NCBI GenBank assembly: GCA_963580285.1 | Contig: OY757017.1 | Coordinates: forward strand, 113,183,245 to 113,247,244 | Origin: Lucinisca nassula | Lineage: Eukaryota; Mollusca; Bivalvia; Lucinida; Lucinidae | Direction: 5' to 3' | DNA: 64,000 nt | Shown here: one piece after another, positions 10,131 through 20,881 of the stretch | How the letters are laid out: every line of letters starts with the position of its first letter | Numbering within the stretch: position 1 is the first letter of the stretch | The notes under the pieces: model-generated | Database searches by the model: none | Seen by the model: the letters and a program-made list of their open reading frames with translations, nothing else | Told to the model about the DNA's origin: nothing | Position numbers and translations under genes: made by a program

Positions 10131-11000
10131 GTTAAAGTTTTTCAAATGCTTATATCTCAACAGGCACTCATCACAGAGCACTCATATTTGGAACTTTAGT
10201 ACCTGGGAGGGTCTTCTGATGTTCAAAGATAACAGACCCCTGGGGTCATGCCTCGGGGTGGGGCTTTGGGTCAAAATCTAGAACACCTATGTTATACTGT
10301 GTTAAAGTTTTTGAAATGCTTATATCTCAGCAGTCACTCATCACAAAGCATTCATATTTACAACTTGGATACCTGGGAGTGTCTTCTGAGATTCCAAGAC
10401 AACACCCCCCCTGGGTTCATGCCTGGGAGTGGGGATGGGGTGGGGCTAGGGGTCAAAATCTTGTGCATGTGCGCATCACACTGCGTTAAAGTTTTTGAAA
10501 TGCTTATATCTCAGCAGTCACTCATCACAAAGCATTCATATTTACAACTTGGATACCTGGGAGTGTCTTCTGAGATTCCAAGACAACACCCCCCTGGGTT
10601 CATGCCTGGGAGTGGGGATGGGGTGGGGCTAGGGGTCAAAATCTTGTGCATGTGCGCATCACACTGCGTTAAAGTTTTTCAAATGCTTATATCTCAACAG
10701 GCACTCATCACAGAGCACTCATATTTGGAACTTTAGTACCTGGGAGGGTCTTCTGATGTTCAAAGATAACAGACCCCTGGGGTCATGCCCCGGGGTGGGG
10801 CTTGGGGTCAAAATCTAGAACACCTATTTAATACTGTGTTAAAGTTTTTGAAATGCTTATATCTCAGCAGTCACTCATCACAAAGCATTCATATTTACAA
10901 CTTGGATACCTGGGAGTTTCTTCTGAGATTCCAAGACAACACCCCCCTGGGTTCATGCCTGGGAGTGGGGATGGGGTGGGGCTAGGGGTCAAAATCTAGG
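10131..11000 (+). repeat. 170/184-bp minisatellite, five units
   Basis: GTTAAAGTTTTT marks unit starts at about 10131, 10301, 10484, 10668 and 10838, giving spacings of 170, 183, 184 and 170. Units 1 and 4 (GGAACTTTAGTACCTGGGAG) form one subtype. Units 2, 3 and 5 (ACAACTTGGATACCTGGGAG) form the other. Confidence 0.85.
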
Positions 11001-11109
11001 ACAACTTTGTTATTTGTTGTATACCTTTCCCTTATGCTAACAAGTTATAGACAGAATTGGTTATACATCAGCCAACCAAGTGACATTGGTTCAAGTGTAA
11101 AAGGGTGAA

Positions 11110-12440
11110 GGTCATGGTGACCTATATTTCACGGTCCAGTGATTTTGCCTTTTTTCTTGAAGACTATTTGTTGGAGAAATGTCAAACCTGGGATATTAGT
11201 TCCATGTGACCCCATGATTGACCTCAAAATATATCTAGGTCACTGTGACCTATATTTCATGGTTCAGTGATTTTGACTATTATCGCGAATACTATATGAT
11301 GGAGAAATGTCATACCTGGATTATTAGTTCCATGTTACCTGATAATTGACCGCAAAATATATCTGGGTCAGTGTGACCTATATTTCATAGCTCAGTGATT
11401 TTGCCTATTATCTTGAAAACTATTTGATGCAGAAATGTCATACCTGGATTATAAGTTCCATGTGACCGGATAATTGACCCCAAAATATAACTAGGTCAGT
11501 GTGACCTATATTTCATGGTTCAGTGATTTTGTCTTTTATCTTGAATACTTTTTGATGGAGAGATGTCATACCTTGATTATTAGTTCCATGTGACCCCATG
11601 ATTGACCTCAAAATATAGCTAAGTCAGTGTGACCTATATTTTATGGTTTAGTGATTTTGCCTATTATCTTGAATATTATTTGATGGAGAAATGTCATACC
11701 TGGGTTATTAGTCCCATGTGACCCCATGCTTGACCTCAAAATATGTCTAGGTCACTGTGACCTATATTTCATGGAATAGTGATTTTGTCTATTATCTTGA
11801 ATACTATATGATGAAGAAATGTCACACCTGGATTGTTTATTCCATGTGACCTGATTATTGACCACAAAATAAATCCAGGTCATTTTGACCTATATTTCAT
11901 GGTTCAGTGATTTTCCCTATTATCTTTATTACTATTTAATGGAGAAATGTCATACCTGGTTTATTAGTTTCATGTGACCCCATGATTTACCTCAAAATAT
12001 ATCTAGGTCACTTTGACCAATATTTCATGGTTCAGTGATTTGCCTATTATCTTTAATAATTTTTCATGAAGAAACATCATGCCTGGATTATTTATTCCAT
12101 GTGACCCCATGATTGACCTTGAAATTATATCTTGGTCAGTGTGACCTAAACTTCATGATTCAGTGACTCTGCCAAATTGAATACTATATTTTTTTATTTT
12201 CTTTTTAGAAACTTCAGTCCTGAATTATAAGTTCCATGTGACGAGATGATTGACATAGAAATATATCTATCTCAGTGTGACCTTTATTTCATGGTTCATT
12301 GATTTTGCCTTATAATTCATACACATTGTGATTCTGAAATGTAATATTTGGCATATATGTTCCATGCGACCTGGTCACTGACCTCAAAATGTATCTAGGT
12401 GTGTGTGACCTATATTTCATGGTTCAGTAATTTTACCTTC
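11110..12440 (+). repeat. 128-bp minisatellite with ERE-like palindromes
   Basis: GACCTATATTTCATGG marks units at 11119, 11247, 11375, 11502, 11631, 11759, 11887 and later, with near-constant 127-129-bp spacing and a final few that are more diverged. Several units contain AGGTCA-nnn-TGACCT (11237-11251, 11492-11506, 11749-11763, 11877-11891). Confidence 0.88.
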
Positions 12441-12499
12441 TATAATGAAGGCGCGAAACAGGCGAGCTATGCTGTCCGGCGACAGCTCTTGTTGAATAC

Positions 12500-13573
12500 A
12501 TGCAATCATTGACCACTACAGTAAAAATGGTTGGTGGAAGTGTAGACAAGAAAGATGAAATACAGGCTTACATCAAAGCTCGCTCAGAACTGGGTTCTTT
12601 TTTGAAGCAGCTGATGACTGAAATTTCTACTGCTAACGGACCTTCTTGTGTTTCTTATGACACAGTTTGGCGGTGGAAAAAGAAATTTGAGTCTGGTGTA
12701 GAGTCCATCAAAATCCACCAAAATCAGGTGGGCCAAAATCTGCATCTCGTAAAAAAATTGTTTGCAAAATAAAGGAAATCATTGACGGAGATGCCAGATT
12801 TACAGTTCATGATATTTCACGAAAGGTAGGCATATCACTATCAACAGTTCACCTTATTTTGAAGAAGGATTTGAAAGTCAGAAAGATTTCTGCTAGATGT
12901 GTGCCACATCTGTCGACTGATGAGCAAAAGAGGCAACGGGTTAAAGTGGCCAAAACGCTGCTTCAAATGTTTCCAAAATATGACAAAAACAGTTTTCCAA
13001 TGTTGTCACAGGTGATGAAACATGGGTCCATTATTCTGAGCCAGTCAAAAAGGTTGGCAATAAGATCAGGGCCACTAAACACAGCCAACACGCAATAATT
13101 GCCGAATGTTCCCTGAGTATAAATAAGGTTTTGTATGCAATCTTCTCTGGTGAAAGAGTCGCAATAAAAGTGCCGGTGAAAAAGGGCAGAAGCATCACCG
13201 GAAAGTACTACAAAGATATAGTACTGAAGAAACTGAAAAAGTCTTATTAGAAACTGGTTTTTGAACATATCCGTCTTCTACATGACAGTGCAACCGCTCA
13301 TACCTCCACAATAATTACAGCATTTTTGAAGAAAGAAAAGATAACTGTTTTGCCTCACCCCCCGTATTCCCCAGGCCTTGCCCCATGTGATTTCTTTTTG
13401 TTTCCGAAATTGAAATCATTCATTGCTGGGCAAAAATACCAGTCTCGACAAGCCATTCATCAGTACCTTATTACTATGCCCAAACCAGCATACCCTGATG
13501 CCTTCAAGAAGTGGATACATCGGCTGAAATTTTGCATTTCTAGCCACAGGGTCTATTTCGAGGGAATGAAATG
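12500..13573 (+). pseudogene. mariner-family transposase, DD34D, broken
   Basis: Three frames together cover a mariner-like transposase. An N-terminal helix-turn-helix region (YDTVWRWKKKFESG) is followed by DISRKVGISLSTVHLILKK and the first catalytic motif GDETW (about 13013). The second Asp is in LLHDSATAHT and the third in YSPGLAPCDFFLF, with exactly 34 residues between them. HDN, usual at the second motif, is HDS here. Frameshifts near 12760 and 13000 and an in-frame TAG near 13246 destroy it. Terminal repeats were not identified. It starts within a few bases of the 3' end of the HINE-like element and lies inside an eIF2 beta intron on the same strand. Confidence 0.9.
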
Positions 13574-13731
13574 AGCACTTTTGGGCTAACTTGAAATTTG
13601 AAGTATACAGAATGAAATAAGCAATTCATTCCCACCATCCCTCATATATACAGATCTGAATGAATACTTGCTATTAAGTTGTGTTTTTGAAACTTAACCT
13701 TTTCACATTTTATTTTCTTTCTCATCCACAG

Positions 13732-13907
13732 AGGAATATGTAACATGCCACACTTGTAAATCACCGGACACATTATTACAGAAAGAAGAACGTTTATTTT
13801 TCCTTCAGTGTGAGACTTGTGGTTCTCGGTGTTCTGTAGCTAGCATCAAATCAGGTTTCCAGGCTGTTACAGGTCGTCGTGCAGCAATGAGAGCCAATGC
13901 GCAGTAG
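13732..13907 (+). CDS. EIF2S2: eIF2 beta subunit, last coding exon with zinc ribbon
   Basis: The acceptor is CTCATCCACAG (ending 13731). The exon reads [17 protein letters not shown], then [19 protein letters not shown] and [16 protein letters not shown], ending at TAG 13905-13907. Two CxxC pairs separated by 17 residues form the C-terminal zinc ribbon of eIF2 beta. The recalled human end is almost the same except for the last few residues (family: AQLRAKAN or similar). The stop position fits the family. The three exons give about the last 105 residues of a ~330-residue protein. Confidence 0.95.
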
Positions 13908-14554
13908 TGATTCGGACACCGTTTAGATTGAAGCACTGACAGCACTAGTGGGTCATTTCACTGAGTGCAGCCAAGACAATTGGTCATGAATGTGACAAGC
14001 TGTTTCATCTAACCTTAAAACTTTAAGCAAACAGTGTGGACCCTGATACCGCTTAATGTGGCATCTGATCTGGGTCTACATTGTTTGCCAATGTCCCAGC
14101 TCATGAGCCAGTCATGGTTTCACAACCTATAGCACTCTTTACATAGCATGCTTAAAATAGCACAGCTTTTTCCTATGAATAACTGTTAACTGGATTCCAT
14201 ACAAATCAGTGATAGTCATGTGGACATAGCAACGTAAAACTGCTGTGCTTAGTAATTGTGGTTGATTGACAAACAATCAACTCAGTACAGAAACCTGCTG
14301 GGGAGCATTTAGAAATTAGGAATTTTCATCATAAAAGTATGTTCAACATATTTTGTTGAAATTGCCTAACTATACAATGGTAATAAGTAGCTAAAAGATA
14401 CCATTGAACTTCAGTGACACTGATGCATTTAGGAGTACAGCAATTTTTTTCTGGACAAGGGCAGTTTGGATGACTGAAGGTTAGCAAGAGCCTCCGGTCA
14501 GGAGACATGATGGTGATAATTCATGGATACCTTTTCAGTCTTTTAGAAAATAAA
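13908..14554 (+). other. EIF2S2: Probable eIF2 beta 3' UTR
   Basis: Follows the stop codon. It contains one copy of the recurrent AACAGTGTGGACCCTGATAC hairpin (about 14031-14094). The first AATAAA I see downstream is at 14549-14554, adjoining a MITE hairpin, so the true polyadenylation site is uncertain. No other gene is visible here. Confidence 0.45.
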
Positions 14555-14640
14555 TATATGTTGTGTGTACTCATTAGAATTGCCTCATCGAGGTGATTCT
14601 AATGAGTACACATAGCATATGTTTTCAAGATAAAATAAGA
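14555..14640. repeat. Hairpin related to MITE C
   Basis: TTGTGTGTACTCATTAGAAT and its inverse ATTCTAATGAGTACACA form long arms around GCCTCATCGAGG. Confidence 0.6.
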
Positions 14641-14750
14641 AAAATCTCCTTAAATTATCCCTAAATGTAGTGAAGATTAATAGGCCACAAGAGTTTGAGC
14701 CGTTGAAGTTTTGCTGTCTGTCGTTAATATGGGAAAAGGATAGAGAATCT

Positions 14751-14810
14751 AACATCAAATTCTCCGCATTGACATCAAATTCTCCGCATTGACATCAAAT
14801 TCTCCGCATT
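14751..14810 (+). repeat. 20-bp tandem repeat, three copies
   Basis: The word ACATCAAATTCTCCGCATT with one linking base is repeated three times without change apart from the first base. Confidence 0.9.
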
Positions 14811-14879
14811 GTATCTGCTCCTGTGGCAATACTAGTGTCAAACCATAGAAACAGATATTAAATGTAGGTGTTTGGTGAT

Positions 14880-14985
14880 AATTTTTTGTCAGTTCTTGAT
14901 AAAATCCTATGTTGTGGGTATTCATTAGAACCACCTTGGCAAAGTGGTTCTGATGATTACCCACAGCATAGGTTTATATGGAGAA
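14880..14985. repeat. Hairpin related to MITE C
   Basis: CCTATGTTGTGGGTATTCAT and ATGATTACCCACAGCATAGG are inverted around ACCACCTTGGCAAAGTGGT. Confidence 0.6.
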
Positions 14986-15033
14986 ATGAGGAAAATATAT
15001 CCTCAGTTTTCACCAAAAAAAAACCCATCTTAT

Positions 15034-15229
15034 TAACCCTTGTCCTGCTGAATAATCATATATGCCACACCCACTACCGATTATCAACCAATCAGATTAC
15101 TTGATGCAAATTATTGCATCAAATTCATAAACTGAATGACAAACAATGTAGATCTTCAGAAGCCATCTGATCTGGATCTTCATTGTTTGAAAGATAAGAC
15201 ATATCCAGGATCAGCAGGACAAGGGTTAA
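15034..15229. repeat. TTAA-MITE type 1
   Basis: TTAA at both ends, with inverted termini CCCTTGTCCTGCTG / CAGCAGGACAAGGG. Both arms carry the same changes from the usual CTTATCTTGCTG, so the inverted repeat is intact and this is a subtype. Confidence 0.85.
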
Positions 15230-15261
15230 CACTTAAAACCTTGTAGACCTGGAGCAGGTTG

Positions 15262-15490
15262 TTAAGAGCATCATTAGCTTAATGAGTTCATTAGTGGTCA
15301 AAATTTTAACTATTCTGGTAAGTACAATATCTAATATTCTGTAATTTTTGCTGAAAGAATGTGAGCAGCTTTTGCATTTGCAAAAGCTGCTCACATTTTT
15401 TTCTGCAAAAATAATAGTATATTTGCCATATTTAATGATCAAAATTTTAACAATACATTGACTAACAACTTTGTTAGTTTTGAACCGCTG
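15262..15490. repeat. Hairpin MITE D
   Basis: The core palindrome is GAGCAGCTTTTGCATTTGC and its inverse. The flanks are GTGGTCAAAATTTTAACTAT on the left and ATGATCAAAATTTTAACAAT on the right. Confidence 0.7.
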
Positions 15491-15509
15491 GACCCAGTTC
15501 AGATAAGCT

Positions 15510-15640
15510 TGAATTACATGTGAAACCCCAAGTCCTGCAGCCCAAAGTCAACTGATTTTTCTCCAGGTACTAAGGTTTTTGCCTACCTCTGATCAATGTT
15601 TGGCTCAGTGTAAGAGAAATAATTTTGAAGAGCCTGTAAA
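15510..15640 (+). repeat. tRNA-derived SINE family B, body only
   Basis: CAAGTCCTGCAGCCCAAAGT, TTTTTCTCCAGGTACTAAGG and GCCTACCTCTGATCAATG follow the body of the SINE at 20882. The tRNA-like head is absent. Confidence 0.65.
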
Positions 15641-15819
15641 GGAAAAAGAAAAGAGCAGGTTTTTTTTTTTGCAGCGGATGACATTTTGAAATATTTGTCT
15701 ATTTTTCTGGAAAAAATAATAAAAATAAGAACAATTTGTTGTCTGCTAAATTAGCCTAGAGAGTGGCAAGGGGGGAAAGGGATAAAGCACTAAGTACAAT
15801 AATACCAGCAGACAACATT

Positions 15820-15985
15820 TTCTGACAAATACCCACAACATATTGTTTCATATGTGGGTACTTGTAAGAATCACCTTTTTGAGGGAAACATGTTATGTGT
15901 ACTTGTTGGAATTGCCTCATTGTGGTGATGCTTAGTACCCACGACATGGTTTCAAGTACTACAATAAAGGTTTGTGGGTACACTC
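15820..15985. repeat. Two overlapping MITE C-like hairpins
   Basis: ACAAATACCCACAACATAT, ATATGTGGGTACTTGTAAG and GTACCCACGACATGG repeat the family's arms in both directions. Confidence 0.5.
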
Positions 15986-16000
15986 AACCCTTTTATCATT

Positions 16001-16273
16001 TCGAAAACACGCCTTTACAAATACATTGCCACCTTTATCGCCGAAAAAACGAAAATTTTATGATGAAAAATTGTGATATTTTTCTTATTTCTGCTCAAAA
16101 TATAGATTGTAGGCACTCGTTAGAACCGCCTCATCGAGGCGGTTGTAACGAGTACCCACAATCTATATTTCAGAGCAGAAATAAGAAAAATAAGGTATAC
16201 CCCCGGAAACCCCAGTTTTATTATATAAAAGTGGGGTTCAAGGGGGTCAAAATTATATAGGCGTGTTTTCGTG
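16001..16273. repeat. Hairpin MITE C, best copy
   Basis: The terminal inverted repeat is CGAAAACACGCCTTTAC / ATAGGCGTGTTTTCG. The centre has long arms TAGATTGTAGGCACTCGTTA / TAACGAGTACCCACAATCTA around AACCGCCTCATCGAGGCGG, flanked by TTCTTATTTCTGCTC and its inverse. The right half contains TATATAAAAGTGGGGTTCAA. It is the reference for the retrozyme-interrupted copy at 33155. Confidence 0.8.
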
Positions 16274-16399
16274 ATGACCAACATTTGATATAGTGACAAA
16301 ACATGCTATAACAACAATTTCAATGGAACGAATCCTTAGCTCAAGATGAGATACATTCATGGAGATATTCAAATATTTTGTAATTATTTATTACTCCAA

Positions 16400-16570
16400 G
16401 AGTGAGTGAGTGAGTGTTTGAGTTTTACGTCCCACCAACAGCTAAGGTCATACGGAGACGGGACCTCGGTTTAAAGACTCATCGAAAAGTCTGGAGAAGC
16501 CCGGGATCGATCCTGCGACCCCTGGTTTACAAGGCGAGTAGCGTAACCACTGCACCACGGAGGCTTCTAA
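16400..16570 (-). repeat. tRNA-derived SINE, family C
   Basis: Read on the minus strand it starts AAGCCTCCGTGGTGCAGTGG with A box GGTGCAGTGGTTA (complement of 16544-16556) and B box GGATCGATCC (16504-16513). It ends in a CTCACTCACTCACTC tail at 16400-16415. A worn copy lies at 61510. Confidence 0.75.
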
Positions 16571-16577
16571 TATTACT

Positions 16578-16668
16578 CCAAGAAACAAATGTTGTGGATA
16601 TTTGTTAGAATCGCCTCGGTGAGGCAATTCTAACAAATGTCCAAAGCATTTGTTTCTTGGAGTAATAA
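16578..16668. repeat. Palindrome, MITE with ATTACTCCAAGAAACAAATG arms
   Basis: TTACTCCAAGAAACAAATG and its inverse CATTTGTTTCTTGGAGTAA enclose AATCGCCTCGGTGAGGCAATT. A relative is at about 20225-20310. Confidence 0.7.
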
Positions 16669-16814
16669 AGGGGAAAAATCCTTTACTACCTAATATACTA
16701 CTCCTTGTTGAGATTCTTTATAGTGGCAAATTCATTATAGCTGCAGATTGTAAAGGCACAAATACTGACCTTATAGCGAGGGTCCTATGTACTTGTTTGA
16801 ATCACCGATAAGTA

Positions 16815-17205
16815 AGGCTGACATGATTAATCGTATAATCGATTAATCGATCGATAAATTCCACAAAAATGATTATCAGTACTGATTTGCTTGCAATCGA
16901 TTATTTGATAAGAGCAATTTACTACCCAAAGTTGTGCCTAAAATAGCTGGATCAGTGGCAAACTGCAGATCCTGATGAGACGCCGCATTTTTCGTCGTCT
17001 CATCTGGGTCTTCACTGTTTGCTCAGGCCTGCCTGTTCAACTATACATATGGTAAAGTGCAACATATGGTAAGAGTCATGCTCACAGGAAGCCAGACAGG
17101 TAATATTATGACAAAAACCTTAGCGATTACTAATCGATTATCGATCGCAATGTCTGGACTGATAATCGATTATCTTTTCAGCTACGATTAGTCAGTCCTA
17201 CCGAT
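16815..17205. repeat. Inverted-repeat element with ATCGATTA-rich ends
   Basis: The left end (TGACATGATTAATCGTATAA, then ATCGATTAATCGATCG) is mirrored at the right (TAATCGATTATCGATCG, then CTACGATTAGTCAGTC). It contains a copy of the GATCCTGATGAGACGCCGC hairpin at about 16967-17022. Confidence 0.55.
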
Positions 17206-17431
17206 AAGTCAATTTATTCCAGTATGATCTTCCTTACTTCTATATGATTATGAAGCTGTGTTATGAACTTATTTGCATGACAAAAACTAAAGATAATGCT
17301 ACTGAATGGCTGTACAGTTCATTGATATTTATCAGTGTACATATTTTCACATTTTCATTGCAAATAAACAGATAAATCCAGTACAGTCTTCTTCATTTGT
17401 CCTATTGGTTTGCCATAAATATCCTTATCTT

Positions 17432-17668
17432 TTAAGGGGAATGGGAACACCTGGCAGATTTTTCCACAATTTTTCAAAGGGAGACAACTTTCCTGTTTGT
17501 TTTCCTATAAGACCTGTCCCACTGAAAAAATGGGTCTACTCTTAAAGGAGAGAATTTGCTCCTCAGGAGCAAATTCTTTCCTTTAAGAGTTGACCCCCTA
17601 TTTACATGGGAGACAAAAATGTTTGCAGGAGTTGTCTCTCCCCTGAAGGTGTTCCCAGTCCCCTTAAT
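17432..17668. repeat. TTAA-MITE type 3, best copy
   Basis: TTAA at 17432-17435 and 17665-17668, with inverted ends GGGGAATGGGAACACCTG / GGTGTTCCCAGTCCCC and the central AGAATTTGCTCCTCAGGAGC palindrome. Confidence 0.85.
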
Positions 17669-17789
17669 ATTGCAGTTGTTAAGTGCATACTGTCATAAAA
17701 ATGTTATGACCACACATGAGGATAACATGGTAACATTGCGCAACATTATGCCGCTGTCTGTATATTGTATCTGAACTTCTTCAGCAATA

Positions 17790-17965
17790 AAAATGAAGGC
17801 AATGATCAGGAATCTACATTTATACAATTACCTCACACTTCCCAAAAAGAGGCACCAAAGGGAAAGAAACTCATACATGAAATGACTAAATTCTAATGAA
17901 AACATCACGAGTTGAAAGCCAAAAGGACAGTTACTTTCCCACAAAATGGCCAAATTGTCTGCTCA
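17790..17965. repeat. Partial copy of the 0.5-kb repeat at 60866 and 61909
   Basis: CACCAAAGGGAAAGAAACTC and GGACAGTTACTTTCCCACAA match those copies with gaps, so that unit is a dispersed repeat and not part of the local gene. Confidence 0.6.
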
Positions 17966-17970
17966 GTGCA

Positions 17971-18664
17971 ATAACAGTGTAACTGACATTTTGGCCAAAA
18001 TAGTTTTTGCCGAAATGGGTGCCTTAGGACTTGACACACTTGGTAAATAAGTTCTACAGCTGGATTCTGCCTCAATCATGATTTATTCAGCATTTTAGAA
18101 AGTTTTTTGTCAGTTACACTGTTTTTGCTCTAACTTTTAGAAAAAAAGTTGGCGCAAAAACAGTGTAAGTGCACTTACCTCATTTTTGCACAAAGTTTTT
18201 TAATACCTCAAAAATATTGAATTCTGCTGCTTGATATTTCAGAATAAGCATGTAAGTACCATGCAGAATGTATAAAATTTGACCTATTACCTACCAAGTG
18301 GCTTTAATTTACTGCTTTACCATGTAAAAGGCAAAGAAATAAGGTTTGTACATTTACACCGTTTTACCGCTGGATGCACTTACACTGTTTTTGCACCAAA
18401 AACACTCGGTGCAGAAATGGTGTATCAACCCTTAAATGCTAAATATTTCTTTTCAAATGCCATTTATTCAACAATAAACATCACACACAAATGAAAGAAA
18501 TCGCCATGAAGTTAAGAAACCAGCTTATAGTATGGTTTTCTATGCCATTCTTTAATAAAACAGTTTTTTGTCTCTCCTGAAAAGTTGCCATTTTGCACTT
18601 GCAACGTTATTGCTCTCAGCAGACGAAATAGCTCCTGCCATGTTATTTTACCTTGCACGGACAA
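17971..18664. other. Unrecognised sequence
   Basis: Contains several scattered ACACTGTTTTTGC words in both directions, possibly an old inverted-repeat element. No coding exon recognised. Confidence 0.4.
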
Positions 18665-18814
18665 CAAATACTGGACTGACCGATAAAATTTTGTGTAACC
18701 ATGTATAAGGCATTGATGTATAATATGTGAAATCATGAACAAATACTAGACTGACCGATAAAATTTTGTGTTACCATGTATAAGGCATTGATGTATAATA
18801 TGTGAAAGCATGAA
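18665..18814 (+). repeat. 75-bp tandem duplication
   Basis: CTGACCGATAAAATTTTGTG and AGGCATTGATGTATAATATG occur twice, 75 bp apart, with a few differences. Confidence 0.85.
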
Positions 18815-19149
18815 CTTGCCACGGGTCAGTAACTGGGTTAGGCCAGTTAAATATTGAATGACCCTCGTAATAGCATGTCTTATAAATTAAGAACTATTTT
18901 ACTGTGTAAGCAGCTACAGGTGTTGATCAGACTACATGGATGCACAGGTACCCGTGTTGTTTACAAATGACAAAAAAAAAATTCATGATGAGCCTCACAG
19001 TATACATGTAGTGCAGTCTATGATGACTTTCACACTTTCTGTAAACTGCTCTTCAGTAAATGTTTTGAGCTGAATGGAACCTTTCTGACGTCACTGTGGG
19101 TGGGTCTTCACTGTTTGCCAGTGTCCCTTGCCTACATGGGTCAACTGGG

Positions 19150-19395
19150 GGCCAATTGTTCAAACTAATGATGTTAGTTGACGTCATTTAAACTTTGATC
19201 ATTTAACATGGCAAATATGCTAATATTTTAGTTGAAAAAATTTCAGCAGCTTTTGCAAATGCAAAAAGCTGCTCTGTTGTTGTTTTTTTTCCAGCAAAAA
19301 TACCACATTATCATACACCAGTACAAGATTGCTATTGCAGTTAACTATTTCACCACTGACGAGCTTGTTACGCTTATGATACTTTGAACAACTCG
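19150..19395. repeat. Hairpin MITE D
   Basis: Core AGCAGCTTTTGCAAATGC with inverse CAAAAAGCTGCT. The left flank GTTAGTTGACGTCATTTAAA and right flank GCAGTTAACTATTTCACC are the weakened ends. Confidence 0.55.
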
Positions 19396-19437
19396 GCCCA
19401 GAATTTTAACAAGGGTTTTCCCTCTGCAAAACACCCA

Positions 19438-19659
19438 TTAATCCATTTAGTACCAGAAACCCCAAAACGGGTTCCCTGGCAATCAGTGCAGGCCCATATC
19501 AGAAAACGCTGCGTCTGATCAGGGCCTCCACTGTTTGCTAAAAGTTAAGTCATTTTCAAAATAAATTTTGATAAAAACACAACCTGACACCCCTAAATTT
19601 TGAAATGAACTCCTGCTATATATAAGGAGGAAGATTCCATTTGGTACAAAAAGGGTTAA
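19438..19659. repeat. TTAA-MITE type 2, full length
   Basis: TTAA at 19438-19441 and 19656-19659. The left end is TCCATTTAGTACCAG and the right end TTTGGTACAAAAAGGG. The internal hairpin is GCAGGCCCATATCAGAAAAC with inverse GTCTGATCAGGGCCTCCAC. The segment AACCTGACACCCCTAAATTT matches the inverse of bases 34-54. Confidence 0.75.
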
Positions 19660-19714
19660 ATACAGATAACCCTCTTTATCAAATGACTTCGCGCCTGAGA
19701 GTGTATTAACGCTA

Positions 19715-20040
19715 TATAATATTTTCGATAATCCACTAGTGGATTAAATATGCAAATTAGCTAGATACGTCCCATAACGTTACATGTACGACGTTCTTAA
19801 TGTCGTCGCGTTTACTAATGGCAGAAAATTTACATTTTTTGTAAACAATCATGAATAAAATGCGTTTTAAATGTCATATGATAAATAGAATCTTGCATTC
19901 GTGCTTTCGTATTATTGAATTTATTAAACTCGTTGAGGAAAAGGGATAAAATGCTCGGCACAGCCTCGCATTTTATCCCTTTTCCTCAATTTGTTTAATA
20001 AATTCAATAATACATGAGCACTCATGTAAGATCCTCTATT
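19715..20040. repeat. Hairpin MITE F, uninterrupted copy
   Basis: The right half is a palindrome: TTGAATTTATTAAACTCGTT, GGGATAAAATGCTCGG and their inverses to 20020. The left half has AATCCACTAGTGGATTAAAT and ACGTTACATGTACGACGTTC. The same element is present in the opposite orientation, split, at 52640-52775 plus 56757-56930. Confidence 0.75.
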
Positions 20041-20482
20041 TACGTATACCAACATTTGATATAATGACAAAACTTTATTACAATCACAGTTTCAATGGAA
20101 CAAATCCTTAGCTCAAGATAGGAGGGCTTAATTAAATTCAAGCTTCACGAAAACATGCCTATATAATTTTGACCCCCTTGAACCCCACTTTTATATAGTA
20201 AAACTGGGGTCTCGGGGGGGTACAAATGAAGCAGATATTTGTTAGAATTGCCTCAATGATGCGATTCTAATAAATGTCCAAAGCATTTATTTCTTGGGGA
20301 GTAATTTAGGGGAAAAGGCCCTTTATTACCTATTATACTACTCTTTATGAAGAGTCTTTATAGTGGCAAATTCTTTATAACACTACAGTTTTCGGGAACA
20401 AATACAGTCCTTATAACGAGGGTCCTCTATATGTACCATTTTCATCTTGTTTTCACACATTTCATGCCACTTTCAACAAGTT

Positions 20483-20695
20483 TTAACCCTTATCTTGCTG
20501 TTCACGACAACCCCTATCTTTGTAAACAGTGTAGATCCAGATCAGATGGCTTCTTCAGAAGCCATCTGATCAGGATCTACTCTGTTTGGCATTCAGTTTA
20601 AGAATTTGTAGCAATAAATTACATCAAGTAAATTGGTTGGTTGATAGACAGAAATGGGTGTGGCTTAAATGAATATTCAGCAAGATAAGGGTTAA
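20483..20695. repeat. TTAA-MITE type 1, full length
   Basis: TTAA-bounded with CCCTTATCTTGCTG / CAGCAAGATAAGGG ends and the ATCAGATGGCTTCTTCAGAA palindromic centre. Confidence 0.88.
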
Positions 20696-20881
20696 AAGTG
20701 AATTTACTGATAATGTTCCATGGCTATAGACAGGTAACGGAGATCTATGTATTTCCTTATCCTTCATGTGGAGATCTGAAAAATATTAAAACCTTTATAA
20801 TTGTAACAATATCTTAACCCTTCAAGTGCTAGCACCTTCAACACTGATTCACATTAAATGACAAGCCCTACTTTCACTGGA

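Larger units (their letters stand above)
10048..12493 (+). mobile_element. HINE/pearl-like element 2, two minisatellites
   Basis: The 5' end CTCGCCTGTACGAAGTACAT (hairpin GTAC-GAA-GTAC) is followed by an array of 170/184-bp units and then one of 128-bp units. The 3' module is ACAGGCGAGCT, a perfect hairpin GCTGTC-CGGC-GACAGC, then TCTTG. The inverted CTCGCCTGT / ACAGGCGAG repeats are subterminal at the 3' side. The element at 50559 has the same order and ends. There is no coding capacity; the ORFs are repeat artefacts. Confidence 0.75.
8325..13731 (+). other. EIF2S2: eIF2 beta last intron, about 5.4 kb, repeat-filled
   Basis: It lies between donor GTAAGT and the acceptor tract TTTCTTTCTCATCCACAG (ending 13731). 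It contains a TTAA-MITE type 2 copy, two HINE-like elements and a mariner pseudogene. Confidence 0.88.

Noticed and set aside
10036..10985. ORFs of 66-162 residues in the 170/184-bp array
   Set aside because: Tandem-repeat read-through in several frames. No motif and no conservation beyond the DNA repeat.
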